Numbered from the stretch's first letter, positions 26,566-35,299 are shown. The stretch: 64,000 nt of DNA from DASWIG01 sp965371445 (GCA_965371445.1 CBDUYN010000010.1:43740-107739), one strand, 5' to 3'. Notes: a model not told the origin generated them from the sequence alone. Translations and numbers: made by a program.

Positions 26566-26599
26566 GGATTCGGATTATACGGGACGGTCGCCGGTCGCG

Positions 26600-28084
26600 C
26601 TAACGGCGGGCGGCGATCAGCTCCCGGATTTTGTTCTGAATCGGCGACGCACCGCTGTCGTAGTTCGACATCACCGCCACGGTGTAGCCCGAGTCGAGAA
26701 ACATGTCGAGGTTCGAGCTGATCCCCGAGAAGCCGCCGCTGTGGCCGACGATCCTGTCGTCCGGCGTACCGCCGATCCCGAAGCCGTAGCCGTACTCGGA
26801 AGAGCCCAGATCGGGCCTGCCCTTCCACAGCTCCTCGGTGGACTCGGCGCTCAAGAGCTTGTGGCCGCGTAGCGCCTGGTCGAAACGCAGGAGGTCCTCC
26901 ACCGTCGAGAAGCCGCCCCCTGCCGGACCGCCGCGGACGACGTGCAGGTAGAGGTTGTTGCGCCACTCGCCGTCGTCCAGCGTGTAGCCGATCGCCAGGT
27001 TCGGCACCGGACGGTCCATGTCGTAGCAGTCGGAGCCCGTCATCCCGGCCACCTTGTAGACATTCTCGCGGATGTAGTCGAAGTAATTCTGGCCCGTCGC
27101 TTTTTCGATGACGACGCCGAGCATGAACATCCCCGTGTTGCTGTAGCGCCAGTCGGTGCCGGGCTCGAAGGCGAGCGTCTCGTCCGCGACGAGGGGCTTG
27201 TAGTCTTCCAGCTCGCGGAAGCGTAGCTTCGACGCCTCCATGTAGGTCTCGTTGAAGTAGCTCCCCAGTCCCGACGTATGGGTCAGGAGGTGCTCGATGC
27301 GGATCTTGTCGGTGATCTCGCGCGGCAGCCAGTCCGTGCCGACGTACTTCGACAGCGGGTCGTCGAGGGCGAGCTTCTCGCGTTCGACCAGCTGCAGAAT
27401 CGCTACCCCGGTGAACATCTTGTTCATCGAGCCGAGGTTGAACTTGGTGTCGATCCGGTTGGCGACGTCGAAGCGCTTGCTGGCGAGGCCGTGGACGCTC
27501 TGGTAAAGCACTTTGCCGTCACGGGCGAGGAGCACCGTGCCGGAGAAGACGTCGTGCTCGGCGAGACGCTTGACGAATGCGTCGAGGCGGGCGACGACCT
27601 CCTCGTCGGTGAGCTCCTCCTCGGCCTGCGCCAGCTCGGCGGGAGGCCGGGCGGGGAAGACCTGCAGGCCGGCGATGCGATGCGGGGGCTCCTCCTCGAC
27701 GTCGACGACGAGGGCCTGCCAGCCCTCCGTCAACCGGTTGCGGACGATCACCACCAAGCCTTCGACCGGCGCCTCGCCGTCGTACTCGCGCAGGCCGTAG
27801 AAGTCGTAGCCCTGTGACTGGCGGTAGGTGTCGGCGAAGACCGAGAGGTGCGTCTCCATGGGGGCCATATCGCGAAAGCTCTCGGTGAACGCGTCGTTGA
27901 CGAACGTGCGCGTGCGTTCGGCGTCGTTGGCGTTGAAGGTGTCGATCAGGGCCTGAATGCGTTCGCCGACCGCTCCCTCCGGCAGCGGGACGTGACGATG
28001 GACCTGGGCAAAGGCGGACGCCGCGCACAGGCCGAGCACCGCGAGCATCGGGCCGACGACGGCAAATCTCCTGGCTGAGTACAT
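26600..28084 (-). CDS. Secreted class-C beta-lactamase-like serine hydrolase
   Basis: This 494-residue protein has a signal peptide (ARRFAVVGPMLAVLGLCAASAFAQ). An N-terminal region (about 30-150) resembles a DUF3887/NTF2-like helper fold. A serine beta-lactamase/transpeptidase-like domain (about 165-490) follows with the SxxK site in GSMNKMF, YSN in WRYSNTG, and HSGG near the C-terminus in place of KTG. Such proteins act as peptidases, esterases or D-amino-acid hydrolases; resistance to beta-lactams is not implied. It probably shares a transcript with the downstream M28 peptidase, so a role in extracellular peptide use is reasonable. Confidence 0.9.
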   Translation of the reverse strand: MYSARRFAVVGPMLAVLGLCAASAFAQVHRHVPLPEGAVGERIQALIDTFNANDAERTRTFVNDAFTESFRDMAPMETHLSVFADTYRQSQGYDFYGLREYDGEAPVEGLVVIVRNRLTEGWQALVVDVEEEPPHRIAGLQVFPARPPAELAQAEEELTDEEVVARLDAFVKRLAEHDVFSGTVLLARDGKVLYQSVHGLASKRFDVANRIDTKFNLGSMNKMFTGVAILQLVEREKLALDDPLSKYVGTDWLPREITDKIRIEHLLTHTSGLGSYFNETYMEASKLRFRELEDYKPLVADETLAFEPGTDWRYSNTGMFMLGVVIEKATGQNYFDYIRENVYKVAGMTGSDCYDMDRPVPNLAIGYTLDDGEWRNNLYLHVVRGGPAGGGFSTVEDLLRFDQALRGHKLLSAESTEELWKGRPDLGSSEYGYGFGIGGTPDDRIVGHSGGFSGISSNLDMFLDSGYTVAVMSNYDSGASPIQNKIRELIAARR

Positions 28085-28129
28085 TCCTGCTCCTTCCTCC
28101 GGGGTTCGTTCCCCGGACGGCTTAGGTAC

Positions 28130-28339
28130 GTGTGGGCCGGCGGTAGGTTCCGGCTATCGCGGACGGTATACTCCGAAAACGTCGACGACGCGCACCGTCC
28201 GGCCTTCTCTCCAGACGGCCGCACGATCGCCTTCTTCAGCTGGCAGGACGGCAAGCCGGGGCTCGACACGCTCCAGGTCGCGAGCGGCGAGCACGGCAGG
28301 ACCCGTGGCACAGGGTGTTGCGACGGCCGAGAGAGCTGA
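28130..28339 (+). pseudogene. Relic of a TolB/PD40-type beta-propeller
   Basis: This 69-codon frame contains one recognisable propeller blade, DDAHRPAFSPDGRTIAFFS followed by DGKPGLDTLQVASGE. The AFSPDGRTIAF motif is typical of TolB-like and kinase-attached propellers. There is no fitting start or remaining blades. The last 36 nt (28256-28291) recur in altered form at 30656-30689. This fills the 290-nt gap between the hydrolase gene and the next plus-strand gene. Confidence 0.55.
28256..28291 (+). repeat. Direct repeat copy 1, flanking a two-gene segment
   Basis: The segment around GGCTCGACACG...CAGGTCGCGAGCGGCGAG matches 30656-30689 with a 3-nt gap and little else changed. The two copies are in the same orientation and bracket the unknown gene and the TPR gene. 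Confidence 0.6.
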
Positions 28340-28374
28340 AAGACCGCGGCGTGGACTTGTGGTAGCATGGTCCC

Positions 28375-29043
28375 ATGACCAGAGAACAGTTGCACGTCCT
28401 GCTCGACGAGCTTCCCGCCGAAGCCCTCGCTCCCGCCGGTCGCCTCCTCAAATCCCTGAGGGACCGATCTCTCGCCAACGCTTATGTCAGCCTGCTCGGC
28501 TGGCTGGGACCGGAAGCCACCGAGCTCACCGACGCAGCCCTCCTGCTCCTCAAAAAACGGATGAAGATCCACAAAGTGAGCGTCCGGGACATCGCCAAGG
28601 AGCTGAACGCGAAAGGCGCGGACGACGTGAGTGGCGCGGACCTCGAGAGCTTGCTTCGAGGCGGCTTCTTTTCCATCTACGACTACATGGGCGTCAGCCT
28701 GGCTGTCCGGAAGAAGCGCGACCCGAAAACGGCGACCCTCGTAGACGCCGGGAAGGCCGTCGGCGTCGCCGGCCCACTCCCTAAAGACAACATCGTGATG
28801 GAAGCCGCCCGCAGCGAGGCCGGCAAGATCCGAACCGAGTCCGACTACAATGTCTTCGTCGAAGACGGCTCCAAGCCCGAGCAAGCCAAGCCCCTTGATG
28901 CCTTCTTCACCGTCTTGACGGAATGGATGAAGGACGTCTACGAAGAGCTCGACCCTAAGAACACTGAAAGCTTGGCGCTGCGTTTCGTCTCGTTGGACTC
29001 CGACACGTCAGTTCAGGGGTCCTCCGGTTCCGATCAGAGCTGA
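28375..29043 (+). CDS. Hypothetical protein, 222 residues
   Basis: I do not recognise this family. It is a soluble, mostly helical protein. The first 50 residues are Leu-rich helices (REQLHVLLDELPAEALAPAGRLLKSL), the middle has a basic stretch KKRMKIHKVSVRDIAKELNAKG that could be a helix-turn-helix-like unit, and the tail is Ser/Gly-rich. No signal peptide or membrane segment is present. The start ATG 28375 has no strong ribosome site. Its last 36 nt overlap the 3' end of the TPR gene on the opposite strand. Codon use looks normal for the region, so the gene is probably real. Confidence 0.6.
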   Translation: MTREQLHVLLDELPAEALAPAGRLLKSLRDRSLANAYVSLLGWLGPEATELTDAALLLLKKRMKIHKVSVRDIAKELNAKGADDVSGADLESLLRGGFFSIYDYMGVSLAVRKKRDPKTATLVDAGKAVGVAGPLPKDNIVMEAARSEAGKIRTESDYNVFVEDGSKPEQAKPLDAFFTVLTEWMKDVYEELDPKNTESLALRFVSLDSDTSVQGSSGSDQS

Positions 29044-30351
29044 AAGGTCGAGCCCGTAGGCAGAGGCGACTTCGACGAGCTCCGCCTCGTAGGCCATCCG
29101 GACATCCGGCCTGCGACGCAGCACGTCCAGGTAGTCGAAGACCACGTTGAGCATCTTGGAGCTGTCGCCGGTCCGCTCGTAGAGCTGGCTGAGGTTTGCA
29201 AACACCAGGGCAACCTCCTTGGGTGAACCGCACTCCTTCAATACCTCAAGAACCTTCCGGAAGCGCTTCTCCGCGGCAGCGTAACGGCCTGCCTGCTGGT
29301 CGATCACAGCCCACATCCAGTCCTGCTCCAGCCGTATCCGGGCCGTAGCGTGGGCCTGAAAGAGCTGCTCAGCCTCCTCCAGATGAGTCTTGGCGTCTTT
29401 GTAGCGGCTGGCGGCAATCTCCGCCCCGGCCAGGTGATGCAGCGTCTCCGCCCGCGTATGGGGATCCAATAGGGACTGCAGTCGTAGGCCGTCTGCGAAA
29501 GCTTCGATCGCGCGGCGGGGCATGCCGTCGCCGGACCACGCCATCCCCAGACGCAGCAGGTGCTCCGCCAGTCTGCCGGGAATTTCGTCGTCGGCTCCTG
29601 AGATACGGAGGAGCTTTCGGGACTCCCTCAGGTCCTGGATCGCCCGGCGAAAATCCCCCGCTCCACGAGCCGCGTCGGCGCTCAGCTCGTAGAGGGTGGC
29701 CAGGATCTCGGCATCGAAGTCGCGGTCGACTCCGGCGATCAACTCCTGGAGCGGCTTCCTCGCCTCCGCTCCCGACTCCGCGATCCGGTAACCCCGGAGC
29801 AGGACCAGGTGTTCCCTGTGATGCGAGGCCAGGTAGCGCCAGAGAGACTCCGGCCCTTGGGGGCCGTCAAGAGCCGGCAAGCCTGCAAAAAGCTCGTAGG
29901 TGGCCTCGACGAGCTGTTGACCTCCGCCACGGGTCAAACCTCCGTCGCGGGTCAGGACCCGGTGCAACATCTCCTCAATGACCAGCCGGGAGAAGACGAA
30001 CGACTCGAGGTCTCTCGAGATGGCGAACCACCGGTGCTTCCCCCGAAGCCGGCTCAGCGCGCCCGGCCATCCCGCCGCCATGGCCCATCGCCAGACCGCC
30101 GAGACTACCGGCGACCACGGCCCGTCCGGAGGCGGACACCGAGGCTCCTCCTTCATCAGCTCGGCCAATATCCCGACGACCTTACAACACTCCGGACATC
30201 CCGAACCGACGTGGGCCAGCAGATTCCTGCAACCTCTGGAGTCGAGCCCCTCTTCCAAGGCCCGGAAGAGATCGGGGAGCTCCACGTGACGTCCCGGCTC
30301 CAAGAGCAGGCCGGGCGCCTTCCGATCCATGACGATAGTGCCGATCTCCAT
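29008..30351 (-). CDS. TPR protein with N-terminal zinc-finger-like motif
   Basis: This 447-residue protein has LLAHVGSGCPECC near residue 50, an H-x4-CxxC pattern like the anti-sigma zinc fingers in many acidobacterial regulators. About 130 residues without clear motifs follow, then TPR-like helical pairs at about 215-430 (for example PRRAIEAFADGLRLQ, KDAKTHLEEAEQLF, RYAAAEKRFRKVLEVL). It is probably a cytoplasmic scaffold or regulator. No sigma factor gene is adjacent. It converges on the unknown plus-strand gene with a 36-nt overlap. Confidence 0.75.
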   Translation of the reverse strand: MEIGTIVMDRKAPGLLLEPGRHVELPDLFRALEEGLDSRGCRNLLAHVGSGCPECCKVVGILAELMKEEPRCPPPDGPWSPVVSAVWRWAMAAGWPGALSRLRGKHRWFAISRDLESFVFSRLVIEEMLHRVLTRDGGLTRGGGQQLVEATYELFAGLPALDGPQGPESLWRYLASHHREHLVLLRGYRIAESGAEARKPLQELIAGVDRDFDAEILATLYELSADAARGAGDFRRAIQDLRESRKLLRISGADDEIPGRLAEHLLRLGMAWSGDGMPRRAIEAFADGLRLQSLLDPHTRAETLHHLAGAEIAASRYKDAKTHLEEAEQLFQAHATARIRLEQDWMWAVIDQQAGRYAAAEKRFRKVLEVLKECGSPKEVALVFANLSQLYERTGDSSKMLNVVFDYLDVLRRRPDVRMAYEAELVEVASAYGLDLSALIGTGGPLN

Positions 30352-30435
30352 ATTCCGTGACCTTTCAAGCCGACCCTCCAGAAGAAGATTCTACACAAAG
30401 AGAGATCCCGGAAACAAGTCCCCGAAGAAATCTTA

Positions 30436-30642
30436 TCAGACAGAGACTAGACTCGAAAAGCATGAATCTCTGTCTATGAAGCATGCAAAGCTCTGAAGTG
30501 TGGTCTTTTTGGATCGGCGGCTCTCAGGAGCCAGGAGGAAGGCCGTCTCGTCGAGCGGCGTGTAGGGGTCCTCGAGGGTACGCCGCAGGGCCCTCAAAGC
30601 CTCTTCGATCTTCGCCAGCTCCGTCCGGACCTCGTCCTCGGG
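30436..30642 (-). pseudogene. Possible C-terminal gene remnant (minus strand)
   Basis: The last 68 codons of a minus-strand frame look protein-like (DEVRTELAKIEEALRALRR, amphipathic helix), while the part upstream of about 30642 is low-complexity Arg-rich shadow. No start or known family is apparent. It lies in the 487-nt gap before the permease gene. Confidence 0.3.
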
Positions 30643-30655
30643 CCTCGAGCGCAGC

Positions 30656-30689
30656 CCCCGGGCTCGACACGCAGGTCGCGAGCGGCGAG
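30656..30689 (+). repeat. Direct repeat copy 2
   Basis: This is the second copy of the propeller-derived repeat at 28256-28291, encoding GLDTQVASGE in the plus frame. It marks the right edge of the segment holding the unknown gene and the TPR gene. Confidence 0.6.
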
Positions 30690-30838
30690 CGGCGGCGCTT
30701 GGCCGAGGTCCGCGGCGCCTCAAGGGATGTTGACGTCTACGAAGGGCGGTAACTTCTTCGCCCCAATCCAGTAAATAGATGAGACGGCTTCGCCAAGAGC
30801 TCCGGAGCCGCACCACGGGAAGACAACAGGAGGACGCC

Positions 30839-33274
30839 ATGGGAGATCTTCGTATCGGACTACGCATGCTGTTGAGGTCGCCGGCCGTGACCACGCTGAC
30901 GGTCCTGACCCTGGCGCTCGGCATCGGCGCCAACACCGCGATCTTCAGCGTCATCCATGGCGTCCTGCTCGCCGAGCTGCCCTATCCGGAGTCCGAACGG
31001 CTGGTCCAGGTCTGGAACAAATACCCGCTGATGGACCTGCCCCAGGCCTCGGTCTCGATCCCCGACTACTTCGACCGCCGCGAAGGGGTCGAGGCCTTCG
31101 AAGAAAGCGCCCTCTACAACTACAGGAGCTTCAACCTGACGGGCGAGGGGCCGCCGGAAAGGCTCATCGGCGTCCACACGACCGCAACGCTTTTCCCGCT
31201 GCTCAAGACCCAGGCGTGGCTGGGCACGGCGTTCTCCGAAGAGGAGGATCAACCGGGACGCGACAACGTGGTCGTCCTCTCCTACGCCCTGTGGCAAAGC
31301 CGGTTCGGGGGGGACCGGTCTCTCGTCGGACGCGACATCCGTCTCAACGGGGAGCCGCACCGCGTGCTCGGCGTCATGGGCGAGGGCTTCGCCTTTCCCA
31401 ATCCCCGCGTCCGGCTCTGGAAGCCCTTCGCACCCACTCCCGAGCAGCGCTCCGACGACGCACGCGGCCACGAATTCTCGTCGATGGTGGCGCGGCTCGC
31501 TCCCGGCGCCTCCATCGAGCAGGCCCAGAGCCAGATCGACGCCATCCACGAGCGTAACCGGGAACGCTTCCCGGAGGTCCGCGAGTTCTGGGAGTCGAGC
31601 GGCTTCGGCGGCATGGTGATCGACTACCGCGAGGAGCTTTTCGGCAGCCGGCGTCCGATGTTGCTCCTGCTCCAGGCGGTGGTGGGTCTGGTGCTTCTGA
31701 TCGCCTGCGCCAACGTCGCCAACCTGCTCCTGGCACGGCTCAACGGCCGCCGTAAGGAGCTCGCGGTCCGTACCGCGATGGGCGCCGGACGCCTCGCACT
31801 GGCCCGGCAGTTGCTCGTCGAGAGCCTGCTTCTCGGCCTGCTCGGCGGAGCGGCCGGCATCGCGGTCGGGGCTTTGGGGCTCAAGCTCCTGAGCCGCTTC
31901 GGCATCGATCCGGCAGCCGGCACGATCGCCACCGTGCAGCTCAACCTCCCGGTCCTCGGCGCGACGCTCGTCCTTGCCCTCCTGACCGGCGTCGTCTTCG
32001 GCCTCTTCCCGATCGTCTCGCTGTGGCGTCTCCAGCCCAACGCGATCTTGAAGGAAGGCGGCGACCGCGGCAGCTCGAGCCGCGGACGCACCCGCCATTT
32101 CCTGGTGATCGCCGAGATGGCCATGGCCCTCATGCTCCTCGTCGGCGCCGGCCTTTTGATCCGCACCTTTGTCGCTCTACAGGACGAGGATCCCGGCTTC
32201 AGCCATGAAAACGTGGTGACCGCCCAGGTCCGGCTGCCGAACGCGAAGTACGGCGATGACGATCCCAAGATCGTCCTCTTCTACGAGCAGGCGCTCGAAC
32301 GCATCCGGGCGTTGCCCGGGGTGAAATCGGCCGGGGTGATCACGGCGGCGCCGTTTTCGGGGAGCTCGTCCTCGGGCTCCTACTCGATCGAAGGCTACGA
32401 GCCGGGTGCCGGGGAGGCGGCTCCCCATGCCCTGGTGCGCGTCGTTGACGAGGACTATTTCGAGACCCTGGAGATCTCCGTCCTGACGGGCCGGGGGTTC
32501 GAAAGCTCCGACGCCCTGGTCGAAGGCGACGGCGACGGAGTCGTCGTCGTCGACCGCACCCTGGTGGAGAAATACTGGCCGGAGTCCGACCCGATCGGAC
32601 AGCGCCTCCGCCGTGGCGGTCCGGACTCGTCCGCCTACCGGATCGTGGGGGTGGTGGAGCCCGTCAAGGTTTCGACCCTGGAACGGCCCATCACCAAGGA
32701 GACGATCTACTTCCCCTACCGCCAGAACCTGCGCCGCGGCATGACCTTCGTGGTGAAGGCCGAGCTTCTACCCACGGCTTTCGCCGGCCCTCTACGCGAC
32801 GCGATCCTGGAGGTCGACCCGGAGCTGCCGCTCTACAACGTCAACACCCTGGAGGCCGAGCTGGCCGCTTCGCTCACGACCCAACGCGTGTCGATGATCC
32901 TGGTGGTCACTTTTGGCCTCCTGGCCGTGGTGCTGGCGTCGATCGGCATCTATGGCGTGCTGTCGTTCTCGGTGGGGCAGCGCATCCGGGAGATCGGCAC
33001 TCGCGTGGCGCTCGGCGCGGCGCCGCGGCAGATCCTCCAGCTGATCGTGGGCCAGGGCATGGCGTGGACGCTGATCGGCCTGGTGACGGGTGTGGTGGCG
33101 TCGCTCGTCCTCGGACGCTTCCTGGAGGCGATGCTCTTTGGCGTGACGTCTTGGGATCCGGCGACTTTCCTTGCCGTCGGTCCGCTCTTGGCGGCGGTGT
33201 CTTTCCTGGCCTGCTACCGTCCGGCGCGGCGCGCCACGCGGATCGATCCGCTCGAGGCGTTGCGGGAGGAGTGA
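30839..33274 (+). CDS. ADOP-type ABC transporter permease (FtsX/MacB superfamily)
   Basis: This 811-residue protein has the duplicated layout of acidobacterial orphan permeases. One membrane helix lies near residue 20 (AVTTLTVLTLALGIGANTAIF), then a MacB-like periplasmic domain (PYPESERLVQVW...), three helices at about 285-400 (LQAVVGLVLLIACANVANLLLAR), a second helix/periplasmic domain/three-helix unit, and the closing CYRPARRATRIDPLEALREE. ATG 30839 is chosen over the upstream ATG 30779 because AGGAGG lies 5 nt before it. No ATPase gene is adjacent, hence 'orphan'. Such permeases may move or sense peptides or act in mechanotransmission. The class is strongly enriched in Acidobacteriota. Confidence 0.93.
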   Translation: MGDLRIGLRMLLRSPAVTTLTVLTLALGIGANTAIFSVIHGVLLAELPYPESERLVQVWNKYPLMDLPQASVSIPDYFDRREGVEAFEESALYNYRSFNLTGEGPPERLIGVHTTATLFPLLKTQAWLGTAFSEEEDQPGRDNVVVLSYALWQSRFGGDRSLVGRDIRLNGEPHRVLGVMGEGFAFPNPRVRLWKPFAPTPEQRSDDARGHEFSSMVARLAPGASIEQAQSQIDAIHERNRERFPEVREFWESSGFGGMVIDYREELFGSRRPMLLLLQAVVGLVLLIACANVANLLLARLNGRRKELAVRTAMGAGRLALARQLLVESLLLGLLGGAAGIAVGALGLKLLSRFGIDPAAGTIATVQLNLPVLGATLVLALLTGVVFGLFPIVSLWRLQPNAILKEGGDRGSSSRGRTRHFLVIAEMAMALMLLVGAGLLIRTFVALQDEDPGFSHENVVTAQVRLPNAKYGDDDPKIVLFYEQALERIRALPGVKSAGVITAAPFSGSSSSGSYSIEGYEPGAGEAAPHALVRVVDEDYFETLEISVLTGRGFESSDALVEGDGDGVVVVDRTLVEKYWPESDPIGQRLRRGGPDSSAYRIVGVVEPVKVSTLERPITKETIYFPYRQNLRRGMTFVVKAELLPTAFAGPLRDAILEVDPELPLYNVNTLEAELAASLTTQRVSMILVVTFGLLAVVLASIGIYGVLSFSVGQRIREIGTRVALGAAPRQILQLIVGQGMAWTLIGLVTGVVASLVLGRFLEAMLFGVTSWDPATFLAVGPLLAAVSFLACYRPARRATRIDPLEALREE

Positions 33275-33288
33275 CCTTCTGGGGTCGT

Positions 33289-33338
33289 TTGGCGATTTTC
33301 CCGTAAAATCGTCAACAAGGTTGGCGATTTTCCTGTAA
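33289..33338. repeat. Two direct repeats, one forming an AT-rich inverted repeat
   Basis: TTGGCGATTTTCCYGTAA occurs at 33289-33306 and 33321-33338, a 32-nt period. Within the first copy CGATTTT (33293-33299) and AAAATCG (33305-33311) form a perfect 7-bp inverted repeat with a 5-nt loop. The position between the permease stop and the PemK-type toxin-antitoxin operon fits an operator or a terminator. Confidence 0.7.
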
Positions 33339-33444
33339 CGCGACCGAGCGCCTCCGAGAGCCTGGGTGAGGGTATGTTAGACTTCCTTCGCGGAGACCGT
33401 GAAGCCCAAGCTTCTGTTGGCTCAACGACCCAGGAGACTTGATC

Positions 33445-33690
33445 ATGTCCCACCAGCTTACCCGACTGCTCGCCGCCATGACACCGCAGGAGCAAGCAGA
33501 GATCGAGAGCTTTGCAGCTTTCCTCCTGGCTCGGCGACAGCTCCAGAAGCTTCACCTCGCCACGGACGACGTTCCCGTCGAGGAGCTCGTGTCGCTGGTG
33601 GCTGCTTCCGGGAGCTTCGACTGGCTCGGCTCCGAGGAGGACGTCTATTCGATCGAGGACGGGGAACCGGTCCGATGGGCGACTCCGTGA
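33445..33690 (+). CDS. Putative antitoxin of a PemK-type pair
   Basis: This 81-residue acidic protein has an N-terminal helical part (LTRLLAAMTPQEQAEIESFAAFLLARRQ) and a C-terminal tail DWLGSEEDVYSIEDGEPVRW. That tail resembles the toxin-wrapping tails of small antitoxins encoded before PemK/MazF toxins. ATG 33445 is used, with GGAG 8 nt upstream. The stop overlaps the toxin start by 16 nt. No classical MazE strand motif is visible, so the role rests mainly on position and size. Confidence 0.72.
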   Translation: MSHQLTRLLAAMTPQEQAEIESFAAFLLARRQLQKLHLATDDVPVEELVSLVAASGSFDWLGSEEDVYSIEDGEPVRWATP

Positions 33691-34037
33691 CCCGACGTGG
33701 CAGCGTCGTCCTTGTCCGTTACCCATTCACAGATTTGACCGGCACCAAGGTTCGTCCTGCCGTCGTCCTGACGCCCGATTCACTGATCGCCGCCTTGGAC
33801 GACGTGCTCTGTCTTTTCGTCTCCTCGGCCGTACCTGGGCAGCTTCTGCCGACAGATTTCATTCTGGAATCCTCGCATCCTTCCTTTCCAAGTACGGGGC
33901 TGAGACGTCGGTCGGTGCTCAGAGCCCACAAGCTGGCCCTGCTCCACAAGAACCTCGTGTTGCGTACTCTGGGAAAGATGGAGAACGATCTGATGAGTGA
34001 GGTCAACCACCATCTACGCATTGCTTTAGGTCTCTGA
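33675..34037 (+). CDS. PemK/MazF-family toxin
   Basis: This 120-residue protein shows the family signature GSVVLVRYPFTDLTGTKVRPAVVL near the start, then LPTDFIL, and the C-terminal KNLVLRTLGKM region. These toxins are small-barrel endoribonucleases that cut mRNA. Start ATG 33675 removes a long non-family upstream extension present in the open frame and gives the normal length. It overlaps the antitoxin gene by 16 nt, a usual coupling. It is the second toxin-antitoxin pair in the window. Confidence 0.9.
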   Translation: MGDSVTRRGSVVLVRYPFTDLTGTKVRPAVVLTPDSLIAALDDVLCLFVSSAVPGQLLPTDFILESSHPSFPSTGLRRRSVLRAHKLALLHKNLVLRTLGKMENDLMSEVNHHLRIALGL

Positions 34038-34080
34038 CCGAGAGCGAGCAGACAAGAACGATCCGCCAGGAGCACCGCCG

Positions 34081-34974
34081 ATGAAGATCCTACGAACGCC
34101 GGACGAACGATTCGAGAGCCTGAAGGACTATCCCTTCGCGCCCCACTTCGTCGAAGTCGACGGCGTACGGCTCCATTACGTCGACGAAGGACCGCGCGAC
34201 GCAGATCCTATCCTGATGCTCCACGGCGAGCCGTCGTGGTCCTACCTCTACCGCTTCATGATCCCGCCCTGCGCCGAGGAGCACCGAGTGATCGCGCCCG
34301 ACCTCGTCGGATTCGGCAAGTCCGACAAGCCGGCGTCGGTCGCCGACTACTCCTACCAGGCCCACGTCGACTGGATCAGGGGGCTCGTCGAGGCGCTCGA
34401 CCTGCGGCGGATCACCCTCGTCGGACAGGACTGGGGATCGCTCATCGGGCTGCGCGTCGCGGCCGAGAACGAGGCCCGGTTCGCGCGCATCGTGATCGGC
34501 AACGGGATGCTCGTGACCGGCGATCAGAAGATGCCCGGTGTCTTCAAGGTCTGGCGGGCCTTTGCCCGCTGGTCGCCGCTTTTTCCGATCTCCCGGATCG
34601 TTGAGGCCGGCACCCGGCGTAAGCTCCATCCGGAGGAGCGCCGCGCCTACGACGCGCCGTTTCCGTCGTCGGCCTACAAGGCCGGGACCCGGGCCTTTCC
34701 GGCCCTCGTGCCAACCTCGCCCGACGATCCCGCCGCACCGGCCTGCCGGAAGGCGTGGGAGGTCTTCAAGGCCTGGGAGAAGCCGTTTCTTACGACCTTC
34801 AGCAGCGGTGACCCGATCACCCGCGGCGGCGACCGCTATATGCAGGAGCGGATCCCGGGCGCCAAGGAACAGAAGCACACGACGCTACGCGGCGGACACT
34901 TCTTGCAAGAGGATTCGCCCGGCGAATTCGCCGCCGCCGTCCTGGAGCTGATCGCTTCGACGAGCGCCGGCTGA
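34081..34974 (+). CDS. Haloalkane dehalogenase-like alpha/beta hydrolase
   Basis: This 297-residue enzyme has the haloalkane dehalogenase layout: MLHGEPSWSYLYR (oxyanion region), VGQDWGSLIG with nucleophile Asp followed by Trp as one halide ligand, TFSSGDPITR (acid in the subfamily I position) and GGHFLQED with the catalytic His. An Asp nucleophile rather than Ser separates it from esterases. Start ATG 34081 has AGGAG about 9 nt upstream. True dehalogenase activity cannot be assumed; epoxide hydrolase-like relatives share the triad. It converges with the small ORF at 35135-35299. Confidence 0.85.
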   Translation: MKILRTPDERFESLKDYPFAPHFVEVDGVRLHYVDEGPRDADPILMLHGEPSWSYLYRFMIPPCAEEHRVIAPDLVGFGKSDKPASVADYSYQAHVDWIRGLVEALDLRRITLVGQDWGSLIGLRVAAENEARFARIVIGNGMLVTGDQKMPGVFKVWRAFARWSPLFPISRIVEAGTRRKLHPEERRAYDAPFPSSAYKAGTRAFPALVPTSPDDPAAPACRKAWEVFKAWEKPFLTTFSSGDPITRGGDRYMQERIPGAKEQKHTTLRGGHFLQEDSPGEFAAAVLELIASTSAG

Positions 34975-35134
34975 ATGACGAGGAGCAGGGAGTGGGTGGC
35001 GGTACCGCGAGCCAGCGCAGTCCAGGATAGGCACCAGGTATACGAAGCCTTGGCGCAGCGCGAGAACGGAGCTCCCTAAGAGGCCGGCCCCCGGGCGTTG
35101 GTGCCCCCGGACGCCCCGGACGTTGGTTTCCCTC
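34975..35134. other. Convergent intergenic region with GC-rich inverted repeats
   Basis: This gap of 160 nt has no gene. GGGCGT and ACGCCC form an inverted repeat near 35093-35116 inside a GC-rich run, a plausible weak bidirectional terminator between the hydrolase and the small minus-strand ORF. Confidence 0.3.
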
Positions 35135-35299
35135 TCAGTCCTCCGCCAATTTCCGCTTTAAATCCGAGCCGTCTCGAGTGCCGGCCGGTTTGGGTTCCGG
35201 CTCGTCTTCGACCGCCGTCATCACCTCGGCGCTTCGCCCGACCTGTTTGGGGCCCGGTTGGTCATCGTGGCCCTTCAGGGGTTTCTGATCGTCTGCCAT
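35135..35299 (-). CDS. Small hydrophilic protein A downstream of CHAT gene
   Basis: This 54-residue product starts MADDQKPLKGHDD and ends KRKLAED. It is rich in Asp, Glu, Lys, Pro and Gly, has no aromatic residue, and is probably disordered. ATG 35299 is supported by AGGAGG 9 nt upstream. It lies 134 nt after the stop of the CHAT gene at 35434-38223 on the same strand and is preceded by element A. It belongs to a set of three such small ORFs in this window that share upstream element and position but little sequence. A CHAT substrate or partner is my hypothesis; no family is known to me. Confidence 0.6.
   Translation of the reverse strand: MADDQKPLKGHDDQPGPKQVGRSAEVMTAVEDEPEPKPAGTRDGSDLKRKLAED

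Noticed and set aside
26600..28084. Beta-lactam resistance gene
   Set aside because: The domain is the broad serine beta-lactamase-like class with HSGG instead of KTG and an added N-terminal domain; no support for antibiotic hydrolysis.
30860..32098. Minus-strand frame of 412 codons opposite the ADOP permease
   Set aside because: Translation is low-complexity charged sequence typical of antisense to GC-rich genes; the permease is certain.
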